NCBI GenBank assembly: GCA_030765045.1
Contig: CM060962.1
Span: 144,797,025-144,861,024 of the forward strand
DNA from: Tenodera sinensis
Taxonomy: Eukaryota > Arthropoda > Insecta > Mantodea > Mantidae
Length of the DNA: 64,000 bases
Direction: 5' to 3'
Under the pieces are notes generated by a model that saw nothing but the letters and a program-made list of their open reading frames with translations, was not told where the DNA came from and did no database searches. The translations under genes were made by a program, and so were the position numbers. This document shows positions 12,219 through 24,539 of the stretch, in pieces (position 1 is the first letter of the stretch; each line of letters starts with the position of its first letter).

Positions 12219-12639
12219 AGACAGAGTAACGAAAGGAGACAAAATGAGGCACAGGAAAACTCGTGGTAATTTTAAGCCAAGCATTCATCCATCAAACTAG
12301 CAAACCACGAAAACAACCACGATGATCAGAGTGACCAATCCAACGAGAATCGAATGCCAGCCTCACACGCTCAGCCATCTCACTTGATATGAAAGACACC
12401 ATTACTACAATGTACGTAATACAAACACTCTTCTTCGATGTGCACATTTTAGTCAAGCAGTCGTTCCAATGTCCTGATAACGTTTGCCTTGCAAACTGAT
12501 TGAAATGCGAAATACTTATATGATTAATTAATTTTGAATTAATCTGTTGAATACAAGCCTTACTGATCCTCATTTTTTGAGGAGACAGGGTAATATTTAG
12601 CGTCCGTTCTTACTACGTACAGCACCACAAAAGGTGGGC
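12219..12639. other. No gene recognised
   Basis: Non-coding, with no terminal repeats or long ORF. It may include the unresolved tail of the - strand SINE-like unit that follows. Confidence 0.3.
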
Positions 12640-12838
12640 GCTGTTGAGCATGGCATGAAATGAAATTATTAACGTCAAAGGAAACTTCCAGGCCGAAGTT
12701 TAAGGTATCTGCCCGGTAATTGTCAGATAACACCGAGGAAAACCTATGCCGGAGAAGATGACTCTGGCAAGATTTGAACAGCGCATCTCCCATTCATAAG
12801 TACGTGCCTTAACAGCCTCGGCTATCCGCGGACTGTGC
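12640..12838 (-). mobile_element. Probable tRNA-derived SINE (family V), degenerate
   Basis: On the - strand from about 12835, GGATAGCCGAGGCTGTTAAG resembles the D-arm/box A of a tRNA with a TAGCCGAG start, and TGTTCAAATC about 40 bases later resembles a decayed box B. A CT-rich body follows (CATCTTCTCCGGCATAGG). No target duplication was identified, so the 3' limit is approximate. Confidence 0.5.
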
Positions 12839-13329
12839 CCGATGTAAAACGCAGAGAAAATAAAGAGTACAAAAGTTAACTTCTTCCAAGGTAGAAAAAC
12901 TGTTGAGGTGAAATAGAATCCCATCCCGGTCTTTTGTCTTACAACGGTGATTATACCCTTTACTGACTCTTTGAGAATATAAATGAAGGTAGATTTGTTC
13001 CCAAGATTTTTTTGCACCAAAAGGAACAGTAAGGAAGTGAGAATTAAGGTACTGAGCATTGTCTAAGAAGTGATAACAGAATTGTTGCTTTGCTCTGGAT
13101 TTATGTATTAGCACTAGGATCGATCTCATGCTGTCCAAAACGCAGATAAGTGCATGGAATGATTCTGCAGGTTGCCCGAGATTTGTTCTGTATCGTTTGT
13201 AGGGCCCTCTTATTCTTTGGTCATGTTTTGGGGCTTTGACTTGAGAAACAAGTGATGGTGTTATTACTTGCTGAACTGTACGGCTTCTCAACATTGCTTT
13301 TTGTATCATTTTTAACGTTAAGCACACTG

Positions 13330-13478
13330 AATTCGAACCCCACATTCATACTTCCAGACCCTGTGGGGGATAGGAATTACTCTGGTTAAAGAAAATTCCC
13401 AACCTCAGCAGGGAATCGAACCCGGGACCTCTGGATGAGAAGCCAGAACGCTGACCACTGTACCGCAGAGGCAGTCCG
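13330..13478 (-). mobile_element. tRNA-derived SINE, family II, copy 1
   Basis: On the - strand a tRNA-like head (box A TACAGTGGTCAGCG near 13460, box B GGGTTCGATTCCC near 13420) precedes GGGAATTTTCTTTAACC and a TCTGGAAGTATGAATGT segment. The same non-tRNA body (GGAATTTTTCTCCAGCC, GAGTCTGGATGT) follows the head of the dimeric SINE at 29262-29744, which defines the family. Ends are approximate. Confidence 0.75.
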
Positions 13479-13839
13479 TCAAGAATTGTTTTTACAGAAA
13501 CACAATATATTTGGAATAAAACATTTTTGATCTTTTTGCTTGTTTATATCGTGCGGCTCCTCACTTCTCTTTCTGTAAAATGGAATAAACGGCTTTTTAT
13601 GGGATGCTAAGAACAATTACAACTTGAGTACAAGGCTTTTAGGGCTATCAATTTTTCCACGATTATGGACATGAACATAACTACGAGGGGCGTCTCAAAA
13701 GTAAGTTACACTATCTTTCTTTAAAAACTAACAAGACTCTTAAATATTTTAGAAACAGTATATTTTGAAAGCTACATTCAGTACCTATTTTTCTACATAA
13801 TTCTCTTGAACCTCAATACATTTTTGGTACCGTGGTAAC

Positions 13840-15459
13840 AGGTTTTTTTTTTTTTTTTTTTTTTTTTTAAACCAGTGTCAAACCACTCTCCCGCCAAACT
13901 GGCTATCCATCCTTCAACATCTTGTTTTAGCTCTTCGTCTTTTACGAAGCGCCTTCCCCCGAGATGTTGCTGCAGTTTCAGAAAAAGATGGAAATCACTC
14001 GGTGCAAGGTCAGGTGAACAAGGTGAATGAACAAGAACTTCCCTTTGAAACTGCTCAAACAGGGCTTGAATTTCATGATCAGCGCGCGCGCGTATCGTGG
14101 AACAGAAAAACTGTTTTACTCAAGTTCCCCTCCTTTTGTTTTGTATGGTTCTTCTGAGTTTTCTCAGCAACTCACAAGAGTGAGCAGCTCACATCGTGGT
14201 CCCACCCAGAGGCTCCAGAGGCAGTTCGAGTCGAGCGGGCAAGCTGATTCCCCTGCCCGAGTGTCTTTACCGGAGTACCTAACCGTGACACGGCTTTACC
14301 TGCGCTATTAGTGTGTTAGTTGGGTCTACTGAGATATGTTGCATACTGGGCATTTTTGTGGAATCAGGGGTTTTTATAGGGACGGGATGGATGGTTCGCA
14401 GGGATTGGTCCGTGAGCGGGCAGTGCCCGGCTGCTGATTGGCTGTCTTTAGTCAATCAGGTGACTAAATCATAATAACAACGCTAATCCCCACCACGGTT
14501 CTGGCCGTCAGTCACTCACTGAGAGGTAAACTGAATTAGGTATTTTTCTCTGTTTCAAGTACAGATTGTAATTTTCGCCTTTCTCATCTTCCAAAATTAA
14601 ACCGTTGGACCAAAGATGTCCTTCGGCAATTTTTTAGAGTCGGCGCGGCTGTCTCTGGTCATATTGTCCCAGAGTATTCACCAGTGGATTAGGGTGGTTC
14701 TGGAATTTATTGTACATTGTTCGAGCGCGAGTTTTAATCACGTCGACAATGTACGGGATGCCGGAATGTTCGTGTAGGAAGTTGGTCCCACCGGGCAGGC
14801 AATCGATTAACAATACTCCTTTCGAATCCCAGAATATTGTTGCCATGAGCTCGCAAGCCGAAGCAACAGTTTTTGCCCTTTTTTGGTGTTGCCTGATCCT
14901 TTCGTTTCCACACCACATTCTGTCTTTTGGATTCAGGTGTCCGTTAATGCATCCATGTCTCGTCTCTGATCACTATTCGGTCGAATGAACCATCTCCCTT
15001 ATCGTCAAAAAATTGAAAAAATTGTAATGCGGTGTCAACTCTCTGCTCCTTGTGTTGTTCTGAAAGCACGCGAGGAACCCATCTTCCACACACTTTCGAT
15101 AGACACAGATCCTCAGAAATGATGTGAAATGGCGCACGGCTTATTTCAATATAAGGAGGAAGTTCAAACAACAATGTATCAAGTGAAAGGCACCGATCGG
15201 TGTCTATGACTCCTCGAACCTCGTCAACAATATCCGGAGCGCGGGAAGTGGAGGGTCGGCAGCTTCGTTGCTCATAGTGTAATGTTACCCCTTTTAATGT
15301 TGTTCTCCCTTCAATGAACGATTGGTGCCAATGAGAAACCATTGGTCTTGACGTAACGTATTTGCCATAAACGCTGCACAACTCGCGATGAATTTCAGTC
15401 GCACATTTATTTTTTCCCGTCAAAAAACGGATTACAGGGTCTATCGGCGGTAGGAGCAA
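13840..15459 (-). pseudogene. Mariner A transposase (DD34D type), interrupted
   Basis: From 15459 the frame gives an N-terminal HTH part (LTGKNKCATEIHRELC, VTSRPMVSHWHQSF) up to RDETWMH near 14950, which holds the first catalytic D. Stops and shifts follow, then MATIFWDSKGVLLIDCLPGG near 14800. A LINE fragment interrupts here. The transposase resumes in frame at about 14180 (CELLRKLRRTIQNKRRG), then the decayed second-D region and SPDLAPSDFHLFLKLQQHLG (near 14000), and a C-terminus running into an A26 tract (T26 on +, 13843-13868). Inactive. Confidence 0.88.
14207..14782 (-). mobile_element. Jockey-like LINE 3' fragment inserted in mariner A
   Basis: A 576-bp 5'-truncated retroposon flanked by a perfect 10-bp duplication TGGTCCCACC (14197-14206 and 14783-14792). 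On the - strand it starts with an RT C-terminus typical of jockey-like LINEs: IPYIVDVIKTRARTMYNKFQ, NHPNPLVNTLGQYDQRQPRR, then stop. A 3' UTR follows. Excising it rejoins the mariner frame exactly, confirming the boundaries. Confidence 0.9.
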
Positions 15460-15605
15460 GTGGAATCTCCATTGTTACTGCCGTTTTAATGTACAAGCAG
15501 TAAACGTAGGTGCCTAGAAATTTTACAGTGCTGCTGCTACAACCATACCTATATTCCCTAGGACTTCCGGACTTTCCACGCCTACCGCGCGGATTTAAAA
15601 AACAA

Positions 15606-16449
15606 TGTGATGTGTGGCACTCACATGACTTTCTCTACTCTTGTACTAACCATTCTTACAAACACTTATTCCTATATCTTCGTGTTAGTTGAGATAAACT
15701 TTTACAGAAATTTGCTATTGCTTATTTCCTTGTATGTGCAAGGGGAATTTCGGAATACAGTTCTAAAGCTTTGAGATCCCGTTCTCTTAGCACGCTTAAC
15801 ATATAAAAAATGAACGACGTTCCATTTCACCAAAGTTTTAAGTTTTCCGAAACTGAGACACCTAACAAGAAATATCTCCGAAATGGTTCACTCTACAAAA
15901 AAAAAAAAAAAAAAGTTTATTTAGACATAAATTGCGTGTTTAAGGGAGATCTACATTTTGTGTACAGTAAGATTTTGTCTATCTCTTACGGTTTACGAAT
16001 TATGCAAAAGTCATCCAAACTAAACAGGACAACAAAGCCCATACTCAGAAAATTCAAATTATACATTTCATTTGTCATAAAAAATATCTCAAAGATGTGG
16101 CATTTTAATCAAAATCGTTAGAGCTATTTTCAAGAAAATCAAAATTTTCGAATAAATTTCCACGTAAAGGGTAGTTTAGGGTGGTGCTATTTCCTTCAAA
16201 ACCTTCGTGTCGCATCCTTGAAAGACATTAAACTTAAATACCAACTTTGGTTTTTAACCGTCTTTTCGTTGTTGAGTTTATGCTGTCCACAGACTGACAA
16301 TGACACAAAGACACACACACGGACCTTTTTCTAAAAATGCTTTTTTTGGATTCAGGGACTCTCAAAAGATATTTCCCGTGAAATCTCGACATCGAATTTT
16401 TGGGTGGCATACAATACTTCCTGCTACTTACCAGCAGAGAAAGCAAAAA
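15606..16449 (+). mobile_element. Helitron-like non-autonomous element (HLE) copy a
   Basis: Non-coding repeat of about 850 bp, one of ten full or partial copies in the window (also at 25452, 28053, 37295, 39408, 40261, 40476, 42650, 50386 and 51551). It contains ACTTTCTCTACT near the 5' end and a mutated inverted counterpart (AGCAGAGAAAGC) near the 3' end, an AC-rich microsatellite at about 16311-16321, and a terminal hairpin CTGCT..AGCAG. It sits between the mariner A coding part and its right terminal repeat. The Helitron/HINE assignment is inference from structure; no Rep/Hel protein is present. Confidence 0.75.
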
Positions 16450-16525
16450 TACTATAAGTTACTTTTGAGACGCCCCTCGTATATTTTAACTTAACTTTGT
16501 ACCATTTCTGAAATTTCCATTTTTT

Positions 16526-16528
16526 AAT

Positions 16529-16579
<51 letters not shown>

Positions 16580-16583
16580 TTTT
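16526..16583. repeat. (TTTA)n microsatellite
   Basis: About 14 tandem copies of a TTTA tetranucleotide with no interruptions, just right of mariner A. Confidence 0.97.
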
Positions 16584-16990
16584 TGCCACATCAGCATACC
16601 AGGGCATCAGGTGAAACTAGCCAACCATCTACTTCGTCTTGTGAATATGTGCAGGGACAACCCAACCAGCGTCGACCATCTGACACCCTTTGTTTAGTTT
16701 CATTATTGCCCAACTGAAGCTACGCCTCTCCAAGGCTGTTCGTATTATAGCTACTCTGTGTTATCTGGAACACGCCAGCAGTACCTTGCTTCTCTAGTTA
16801 TAGCCAATTCAGAGTATACGACTCTAATAAATAGGGCTAGGAAGTTCATGCACTTGTATGTTTTTTCATAGGGGTTAATAACGTATGCTTTTACATTATG
16901 TGCACGAATTATGGAATTTTCAGTTATTTGGACATAATTTTATGGTGCATATAATTGCATATTTTCTTGATTTTTGGTAAATGCATAATA

Positions 16991-17230
16991 TTTCAATATT
17001 ATAGCCCCTATATTGCATATTTTAATAATGTTTATGGGTTTTCACTATTTTTTCAATCTGGATAATATTTTTCATATTGGTAGTATTGCACATGATGCAA
17101 CTCACGACGATTTCAATATTATAGCCCCTATATTGCATATTTTAATATTTTTTATGGTTTATCTTTATTATTTCAATCTGGATAATATTTTTCATTTTGG
17201 TAGTATTGCACATGACGATGCAACTCGCGA
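16991..17230. repeat. Two tandem 120-bp units inside hAT family 2
   Basis: Units start with TTTCAATATTATAGCCCC at 16991 and 17111 and both end in a CACATGAtGCAACTC-like segment. The same duplicated unit is present in copy 2 (62865 and 62988), so it was part of the ancestral element. Position near the 5' end suggests subterminal repeats for transposase binding; that role is inference. Confidence 0.88.
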
Positions 17231-17476
17231 GGTGGCGAGAACTAATGTTGAGTCATGTTACCATGCAGTGAATCCCCTGTTCCATTCTTTCATTATATGT
17301 ATGTGCGTAGAGAATTATCAGTGCGTTATGTGAGAGGTTTGAAGTTAAAGTGCAGATCAACGTTTTAAGCAGCACGATTATAGCAACGCTTGCCTGCCCA
17401 CCAGTAGTTGTGTCGTGGTCTTGAAACGTAACAGTGTTGTGAACTTGTTCCCACCAAATTAAATTAGGCATATAAA

Positions 17477-19009
17477 ATGTTAAAAGTTCTTCAAATGCTG
17501 AAAATAAAACTAACTTCGAGTGCAAGATTAATTAATTTACAGAAAGAGTTTTCGGGTGATTTAATATGTACAGATAATAGGTACTGTTTTGTGGGCGCGT
17601 GACAAAAATGTAGGGAGTGAGAAATGATTTCAAATAGTTCAACACCTAAACACAGCAAAACATGAGAATTTAATCAGAAAACACGTAAACAAAGAACATG
17701 TTCAAAAACAGCTAGTAGAGTGCTTAGGAAGTTGGGATACTAAATTTTCCTATGACTTGTGCCAAGCATTTTTAGCTGCTGATATTCTCTTGTTCAAAAT
17801 TAATAATCCGACATTTAAAAACTTTCTTGCCAAGTACACTCGACAGCATGTGCCTGAAGAAAGTACACTGCGTAATACTCATGTAGGACATTGTTACAAT
17901 AACGTATTGTCAAATATACAAAATGAATTAGCGGATCATTTTGTGTGATTATCTGTTGATGAAACCCCTGATTCTGAGCGTCGTTCTATTTCTAATATAA
18001 TCGTGGGTGCTTCAAATAATGAACAAAAGACTACACCTTATCTTCTTAATGTGTGCGAATTGTCGGCCACTGACAATGTAACTGTGACCCAGTTTGTGAT
18101 GGACTCTCTGAAATTACTATGGCCATGTGGAATCAAATACGACCGGTTACTTTTATTTGTTACTGATGCAGGTCCTTATATGCTAAAATCAGGACAAACT
18201 CTGAAAGGTATTTTTCCTAACTTAATTCATATAACTTGTTTGGCACACGCTCTTTATCGCATTTCTGAGACAATACGTGATTCTTTCCCATTGGTAGATA
18301 GATTTGTGTCCAGTACAAAGAGAATTTTCGTTAAATCTCCTAAAAGAGTTAAGTTGTTTAGATCAACAGCACCTAATATCTGACTTCTTCCTGAACCAGT
18401 GTTAACTCGATAGGGAACATGGGTCGATGCAGTTCTATATTATGCTGAGCACAGAGAAATAGTCGAAAAGGTTGTTAATTCATTTAACTCGAAAAATGCT
18501 TCTCAGCAACAGAAACTGTGCAAAATATTCTGTCAGGCACTGGGTTAAAAGAGGATCTTAGTTTCATATCTGCCCATTTTTCTTTCTTACCAACAGCCAT
18601 AACGGCATTGGAAGCTGTAGGACCTCCTTTGCATGAATCACTTTGAAAAAATAATGTGATCAAGGTTCGGTTCGTGGTAGCATAGGACAAAAAGTGAAAG
18701 AGAAACTGAATTATGTAATTTCAAAAAATGTTGATTATAACCAGATGTGCGATATTCGAGACATCCTCGAAAGAAAACCATCTGTCACACTAAGAGACTT
18801 GACTCTCTCTGTGAAGCAGTTAACATCATTTAAATATGCCACGATAACATCTTGCGACGTGGAGAGGTTTTTATCGTTACAAAAATGTTTTGTGAGACAA
18901 CATACAATGTTTTACAGTTGAAAATTTTTGCAAAGTGTTGGTTGTGAACTGCAATTTAGCAGTTAATACTAGCAGCGGGACCACTTCTGCTTCAACCTCT
19001 AAGGAATAA
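17477..19009 (+). pseudogene. hAT family 2 transposase, degenerate
   Basis: A hAT transposase with a CGGBP1-like/BED-like N-terminus: FQIVQHLNTAKHENLIRKH near 17635-17690 reads like the HxxxxH end of that finger. Then DLCQAFLAADILLFKINNP, a catalytic-core stretch around DETPDSERRSISNIIVG (about 17958-18008), VTDAGPYMLKSGQTLKG, ITCLAHALYRISETIR, and a C-terminal dimerisation block (SFKYATITSCDVERFLSLQK) ending at TAA 19007-19009. Several stops and frameshifts (stop after DHFV near 17946; after APNI near 18381). Inactive; the start is approximate. Confidence 0.85.
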
Positions 19010-19394
19010 GGTAACTTTAATTATTATTATTATTTATACTAACTCGTCTTGTCTACTCCAAAGGGACACTAATTGTTTTAATTAAATAATGCATATTTCT
19101 TGGCATATTTTCAAGTTTTTAAGAGCATATCTGCATGCATATTTCAGTGCTTTTTAGGGCATAAACTTCCGAGCCCTAGTAATAAATATACTCCATCTGT
19201 TGTTGCTTCTGTCAGTCAGCATCAGGCTGGATCTCCAGTAACAGTTACACAAGCGGTCCCCTCCCATAAATGGCAATAAGTCAATCAACAAAGACAAGCT
19301 GAAATATTCCTGTAGCTTTTTTTTAACTATAATTTCCTGTCATTGCCATGAATATTTTAAAACAGTGGGGTTTTATGTACAGTGTCCATAAGCG

Positions 19395-20950
19395 GCACCA
19401 CTCTCGTATTGGTAGGTTGATAGCAATGCTCTGTTGCATGTCGCACACCACGAAATGATTGAAATGGTTTACCAGCATGCAGTTCCCTCTCACACTAATG
19501 TTACAGAAGGCTACTACACGACAGTATTGGATGAACTGAGGAAACACATTGCAAGGAAACGACCACAACTTCATCGGACTGGGTAGCGACAACACGCGGC
19601 CTTGTCGTATAAAGATACAACTTCTGTGACCTACCAACGTAAAGCATCCCTAAGTAACATGATACCATCCCTCACCCTTGTTTACTTTGTAATTAGTTTA
19701 AACTGGAAACATAAATAAGTTAAGGCTCTTATATGAGTCAGCATAGAACACTCAGTTAAAACGCGTGTGGCAAGTGTCTAGACATTGTTTTATTTTCTTG
19801 TGCTGCGTAAGCAATGATCTCAACGGGGAAGTTACTGACGTTTAAAGCTATAAGACATCCCGTTGGAAATGACTTGGTGGTTACTTATGTTCTGAAAGTC
19901 ATCTGTGTAACGCTGGCGGGCCTTGTCGTGTAACCGAGTTTTGCACACACGACTATAGATTTTGGGATTGTAGGTAAGCCCCGAGCCTTAGCTCGAGAAC
20001 AAGGCAGCTCAGCAATTAATAAGGCACAATTCAAAGGTGAGAAGAAGTTTATTAGTAAAACTTCAAGAATTTAGTAAAGTCCTCGTTGAATACTGGCAAC
20101 AGGTCTGCCAGCGTTACACAGACGACGTTCAGGACATAAGTAACACCCAATCATTTCCAACGGGATGTCTTATAGCTTTAAAGGCCGTTAACTCCCCCGT
20201 TGGGATAATTGCTTACGCAGCACAAAAAATAAAACAAGGTCCACACACTTTCTATGCTGACTCATATAAGAGCCTTAACTTATTTATGTTTTCCAGTTAA
20301 AAATAATTACAAAGTAAACATGGGCGAGGGATGGTATCATATTACTTAGGGATGCTTTACGTTGGCATGTCACAGAAGTTGTATTTCTATACGACAGCCT
20401 GCCGTCAGTATTCAACGAGGACTTTACTAAATTCTTGGAGTTTTACTAATAAACTTCTTCTTATCTTTGAATTGTGCCTCATTAATTGCTGAGCTGCCTT
20501 GTTCTCGAGCTAAGGCTCGGAGCTTACCTACAATCTCGAAATCTACAGTCGTGTGTGCAAAACACCGTTATACGACAGCCTCACGTTGCAAACCAAGTCA
20601 TACAGCTTTTCGATAAATTCAATATTACCTTTGCACCGCATCCGCCTTATAGCCCCAATCTTGCACCCTGTAATCTTTTATTCCCATCATTATAGGCAAA
20701 ATCCGGGGCATTCGATTTGGGAACTCTGAAGCAGTGCTCAATAAATGGGAGGGATTCTCAAAGGCCTCACAAAGAATGGACTGCACTACGAGTTCAACTG
20801 GCACAGACACTATAAGAAGTGCATTAAATTAATAGGAAATTACTTTGAAAAATATTATGTAGACACTGGAATGAAGCAGTTAACATCTGCGAAAATTAAT
20901 CACTCTTTCTTGATCAGCCCTCGTATTTTGGAACCAAGATGCAGCCGCCA
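19395..20950 (+). pseudogene. Mariner B transposase fragment split by a nested MITE
   Basis: Left piece (about 19400-19596): MVYQHAVPSHTNVTEGYYTT and VLDELRKHIARKRPQLHRTG, the mariner region before the second catalytic D. Right piece (20581 onward): HVANQVIQLFDKFNITFAPH, PPYSPNLAPCNLLF, then IRGIRFGNSEAVL in another frame. The two halves join across the MITE at the HDNARPHVA-type motif, so the insertion hit the catalytic core. First D (DETW) region and termini not found. Distinct family from mariner A. Confidence 0.8.
19597..20581. mobile_element. Self-nested MITE: outer copy interrupted by an inverted copy
   Basis: Four segments run A (19598-19917), B (19918-20100), A' (20104-20400), B' (20404-20580), where A' and B' are reverse complements of A and B. 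Each end carries a GGCCTTGTCGTATA-type motif (19598, 19918, and inverted near 20390 and 20570). The simplest reading is an outer element A+B' with a second copy, B+A', inserted in opposite orientation at its middle. No coding capacity. It lies inside mariner B. Divergence between arms is roughly 10% by eye. Superfamily not assigned because no clean target duplication was found. Confidence 0.82.
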
Positions 20951-22998
20951 ATGACAACCTAACAATCTAGCGTTACCAACATACCATCCCACACCGAAGA
21001 ACCTACGAACACCTTACATGTAACCCAAAAACGGCAGGCACACTGCAACTGCACCAAGCTCACCAGCCTACCAGGGGAATTTACTTGAAATTTAAAGCAT
21101 CAAGTGGAGACCCCTAGAGCAACTCCGCGTGTGACTGACATTTACACTACATTTTCTTCTTAAAATGTCTGTGTAATGGTCAATATAGGTGTAAAAATGT
21201 TATTTTAACGACATATGATGACAGAGAATACATTGGCGGTTGTGATAGGGAATATAAAAACCTTATTTAATAATGAGCGCTAAACTTTTCGTGACTGACA
21301 GTTTTGTCAACTGTAGGTTTAAATTAAATTGCAAGAATGTAAGAATTTGCAGACGTGTTGTAACTACATTATTGTAGACGAGATAATAAAGGCGGTGTCA
21401 TCAGCAAGCAAATAATGCATAATGGTGTTAATGTACAGACGCCCAAGCACAATGCCTTATGGGATTAATGCATTAATAGAATGTACGATATATTAAAGCA
21501 AACCAGCTACAAAACAAATAAGGCGCTATTTCTAAGCCAAAAGGACATTTATGTACATAAGCTAGACCAGATATAACAATCCATTTCCATATTTAGCTCA
21601 AATACGGTTACTAGCTCCTCCTGTTTTATGATCTACATCTAATGTACAAATGGCTCTTGCTTCCAGAAAATAAATGTTAGTGTCATTATTATTTGCGCTT
21701 AGCAGACTGCTGTCATCACTTGAAACAAACGTCCGTATGCGTTGCTGGGTAAATGTCTGAGGTAAATCCTAACGCCATGGATCATTATTTTGGATACGTC
21801 TGCTGCGTCATATAGCTTAGCGGAACCTTCTGCTAATGATGTGCTTTTTATAAAGGTCAGAGAAGCCTCTCATCCGCTTTCTCATGATGCAAATGAAAAG
21901 CAAATTGTAGAATGAGCTGCACATCCTGATGAAAGCAACAAGAGGACGAGGTGTGCTCTCGCTTACATTTTAGATTTACTGCACTGACAACTCTAGTGCT
22001 CACCATTACTAAGCTCCCTCTCTTCAACGTATTTGTTTCCTTATTTATTTATTTATCAGCCTTCAACCATCCACCAAAGCTCGTCAGCTAGTCACTTTAC
22101 TTTCAGAGCAGATGCTGAGATGGTTCTCCTATGGAATTGTAATGAACTTCACGTAGATCAAAGAAACGATCTTGACTGGCACAAATGACGTGATGGCGTA
22201 TACAAATGAACTGGTTGATACTATTCACACTAGAATGTGACAGATATGTTATCATTCCATGCAACAACAATTACTGTAATGCAGATTCAGATATAAATCA
22301 ATTCAAAGTTTGAACATTTTCAATTCGTGTAAGGAAAACATATACCATAGATTAACTTTTGAATGAGTGGTTACTGAATTCGTTTAATTTCAGAAGCACC
22401 TGTTAGTTCTACAATTTGTTGTTGAAGCAGTACGGTATGAACAGGATTTCGTTTAATTTATATCTTGTTCTACTTAATTTTATTCAATGAATTCCAATTC
22501 CTCCATAGGTTTATTATGAACGACAGTCACTTAAAATCAGTGTCAAGATTTACATTTGCCATTAATATCTCCCTAAGTGAACTGCAATTAATGGAAAATA
22601 CACATAGTAATAAAGAACATATTGTCACGTATGTGATTGAGAAGTACCTATTTTATATTAAGTTATACCATTTTATTAAGCTTCTGAATTTGTGATAAAT
22701 CTCATTGTATAATTATTTTAAATTGTTACACATGTCTTAAGATGGATACGTGACCGGACATAAATGGTTCACCACTTCCTATGATAGTCCCTATGGACTT
22801 TTCTATGATGTCACCCTTCCGCATAGCAACTGGTGGAACCAATGTTGCATCATGCGATGTCACGTGTCTTAAGAATTTTCTAGAACATCCTGTTCACTGT
22901 TGTAGTTGGCATACCAAATATGGTAAAAGCCGCCATTATAATTGCAAGACCCCCATAGAGGACAGGACGCGATATAACCGGGCGCTGAGAGCTCGCTC
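20951..22998. other. No gene recognised
   Basis: About 2 kb of AT-rich non-coding sequence. Short ORFs (longest 76 codons near 22465) lack recognisable motifs or codon structure. A short TTTA-type run occurs near 22040-22055. Confidence 0.35.
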
Positions 22999-23016
22999 GG
23001 GGGGGGGGGGGGGGGG
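22999..23016. repeat. G18 homopolymer
   Basis: Eighteen consecutive G residues embedded in GC-rich sequence of unknown origin (22950-23100). Could form a quadruplex; copy number may be affected by assembly error. Confidence 0.95.
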
Positions 23017-24539
23017 TCAGATTCAGGAACTGCTGCGTGCTGCGCTCCAGACCGCTTTAGGTGGCGGTCAACTATGTTAACTGGTCCTCTCCACTTCATC
23101 AATGCAACTTGACATCGTCCGTAACGGGTAAGCCTATTCAACCCTAGATTGTAAGTCCAAACGATAATTGGCAGAACCCCCTAAATTGTCAACCAACACT
23201 GCTTTACTGTTGTTTCAATACTAATAGCAAATAAATATGTTTCAAGCCACAAACAGTGTCTTCCTGCTCTACCATCTGATTACCAAAGCTATGTACCCCA
23301 GTTACAGCCTAGTTGTGACATATTGTTAAAAGTCACCGGGTAAGTTGTGACAATATTAAACGTAAGCTGTGTAATATATTTATTGAAATATGTGCATTTC
23401 TGCTTCTATCGTTATCATTTCAAACACACCTGTTTATAAATTGTTACTTGTTTAACTAATGAGAGACAAATGGTTCAATGTCCCACACTTAATTTGTACA
23501 CGACTGTGACGCTGACCATGTGCAATTCGAGGTGAGCATTTTACGTTTATCCACATGTGTTCAATCCAATGTTTTGAAGGGCAAGCAAACGCGCTGTAGA
23601 ACAGGTAAAGTAGGGTGTATGATTTGATATGAATACTCCGATATAAATTCAAAATGAATATTACATGTTCGTCAGCTACCAGCAGAGAATAGTGTTTGGG
23701 AAAGTCAGAAAAGAAAGCACACTGAAGTTTTATCGGGTTAATCACAGATCGATATTGACTCACGGATCCCAATCATGCTATTTATTCACAAAATACGGCA
23801 AAGACAACAATAACAATGTTGGTAGAGTATAGAGGAGACACAGATAATACAGTTCAGACTGACAGTAGTTTGCAGTTTACTTGATCACAAGAGAAACTTG
23901 GTTATTAGGAAAGCGCTCGGAATAAGAAGGCAAATGAGGCGGAGCTAGAAGAAGGTGTGTGAGAGCAAGTAGCCAATCCTAGAGAGGCGACGTTGCCCAG
24001 TTAGGTAACGTGCTGTCTAGTGCAATATTTGCTTTTCACTTTTCTGTTTGCGCTCATCAAACCCAGCATTGGCTCATTATTACAAAGAATTCCATTGCAA
24101 AGAGCTAGAAATGTTGAAGCTGACTGTCCAAGAAGCAATATTTTAGGTGGCCTGTAGCCCAAGATATGAGTGATTAAACAAACGCTGCGCTCAGCAATAG
24201 CAAACGACACTTGCCTTGCATCTTGATTATTTATTTATCGTCTCAAATATCTTTCTTCTCAAGGAGTGAGATGTATGCAGGAAAGGAAAGCAAATTTAGT
24301 TTATTCCTATGCGTGTTCAAAGTATGACGTGTATGTACAGCGTTACCTGTCTCTTACAATTAGTGTAACTCGTTTTGTTGCTAAGAAATATGGCATTAAC
24401 AAAACCTGGTAGAAGCGGCTTACAGACGAGTAAATCAAAAGGAAAAGTATTGCATTCAGATGCACGGGCTATTATTTTCAGTATTTACACCTTTTTTAAA
24501 AGAATTGTTCTCAGAAGAAGTGCGTGCGAACATTGTATT
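23017..24539. other. No gene recognised
   Basis: Non-coding, with no terminal repeats, tRNA-like boxes or convincing ORFs. It ends where a transposase fragment begins. Confidence 0.35.

Larger units (their letters stand above)
13684..16479 (-). mobile_element. Mariner A, split by two later insertions
   Basis: Terminal repeats beginning CGAGGGGCGTCTCAAAAGTA at both ends (13684 inward, 16479 inward) are flanked by TA on each side, as for the Tc1/mariner superfamily. The span is 2796 bp. Removing the jockey-like insert (14207-14782 plus one duplicated target) and the Helitron-like insert (15606-16449) leaves about 1.36 kb, the usual mariner size. The transposase reads on the - strand. Confidence 0.9.
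16832..19178 (+). mobile_element. hAT family 2 transposon, copy 1
   Basis: Bounded by inverted repeats TAGGGCTAGGAAGTTCATGC (16832) and, from 19178 on the other strand, TAGGGCTCGGAAGTTTATGC: 18 of 20 match. Flanks are CTAATAAA (16824-16831) and GTAATAAA (19179-19186), an 8-bp duplication with one difference, which fits the nTnnnnAn target pattern of Ac-type hATs. A degenerate transposase fills the right two thirds. A second copy at 62706-63987 shares termini and the tandem repeat. Confidence 0.9.

Noticed and set aside
12809..13345. 178-codon - strand frame as a gene
   Set aside because: No motif, low-complexity-free but without homology I can name; it runs into SINE family II sequence at one end.
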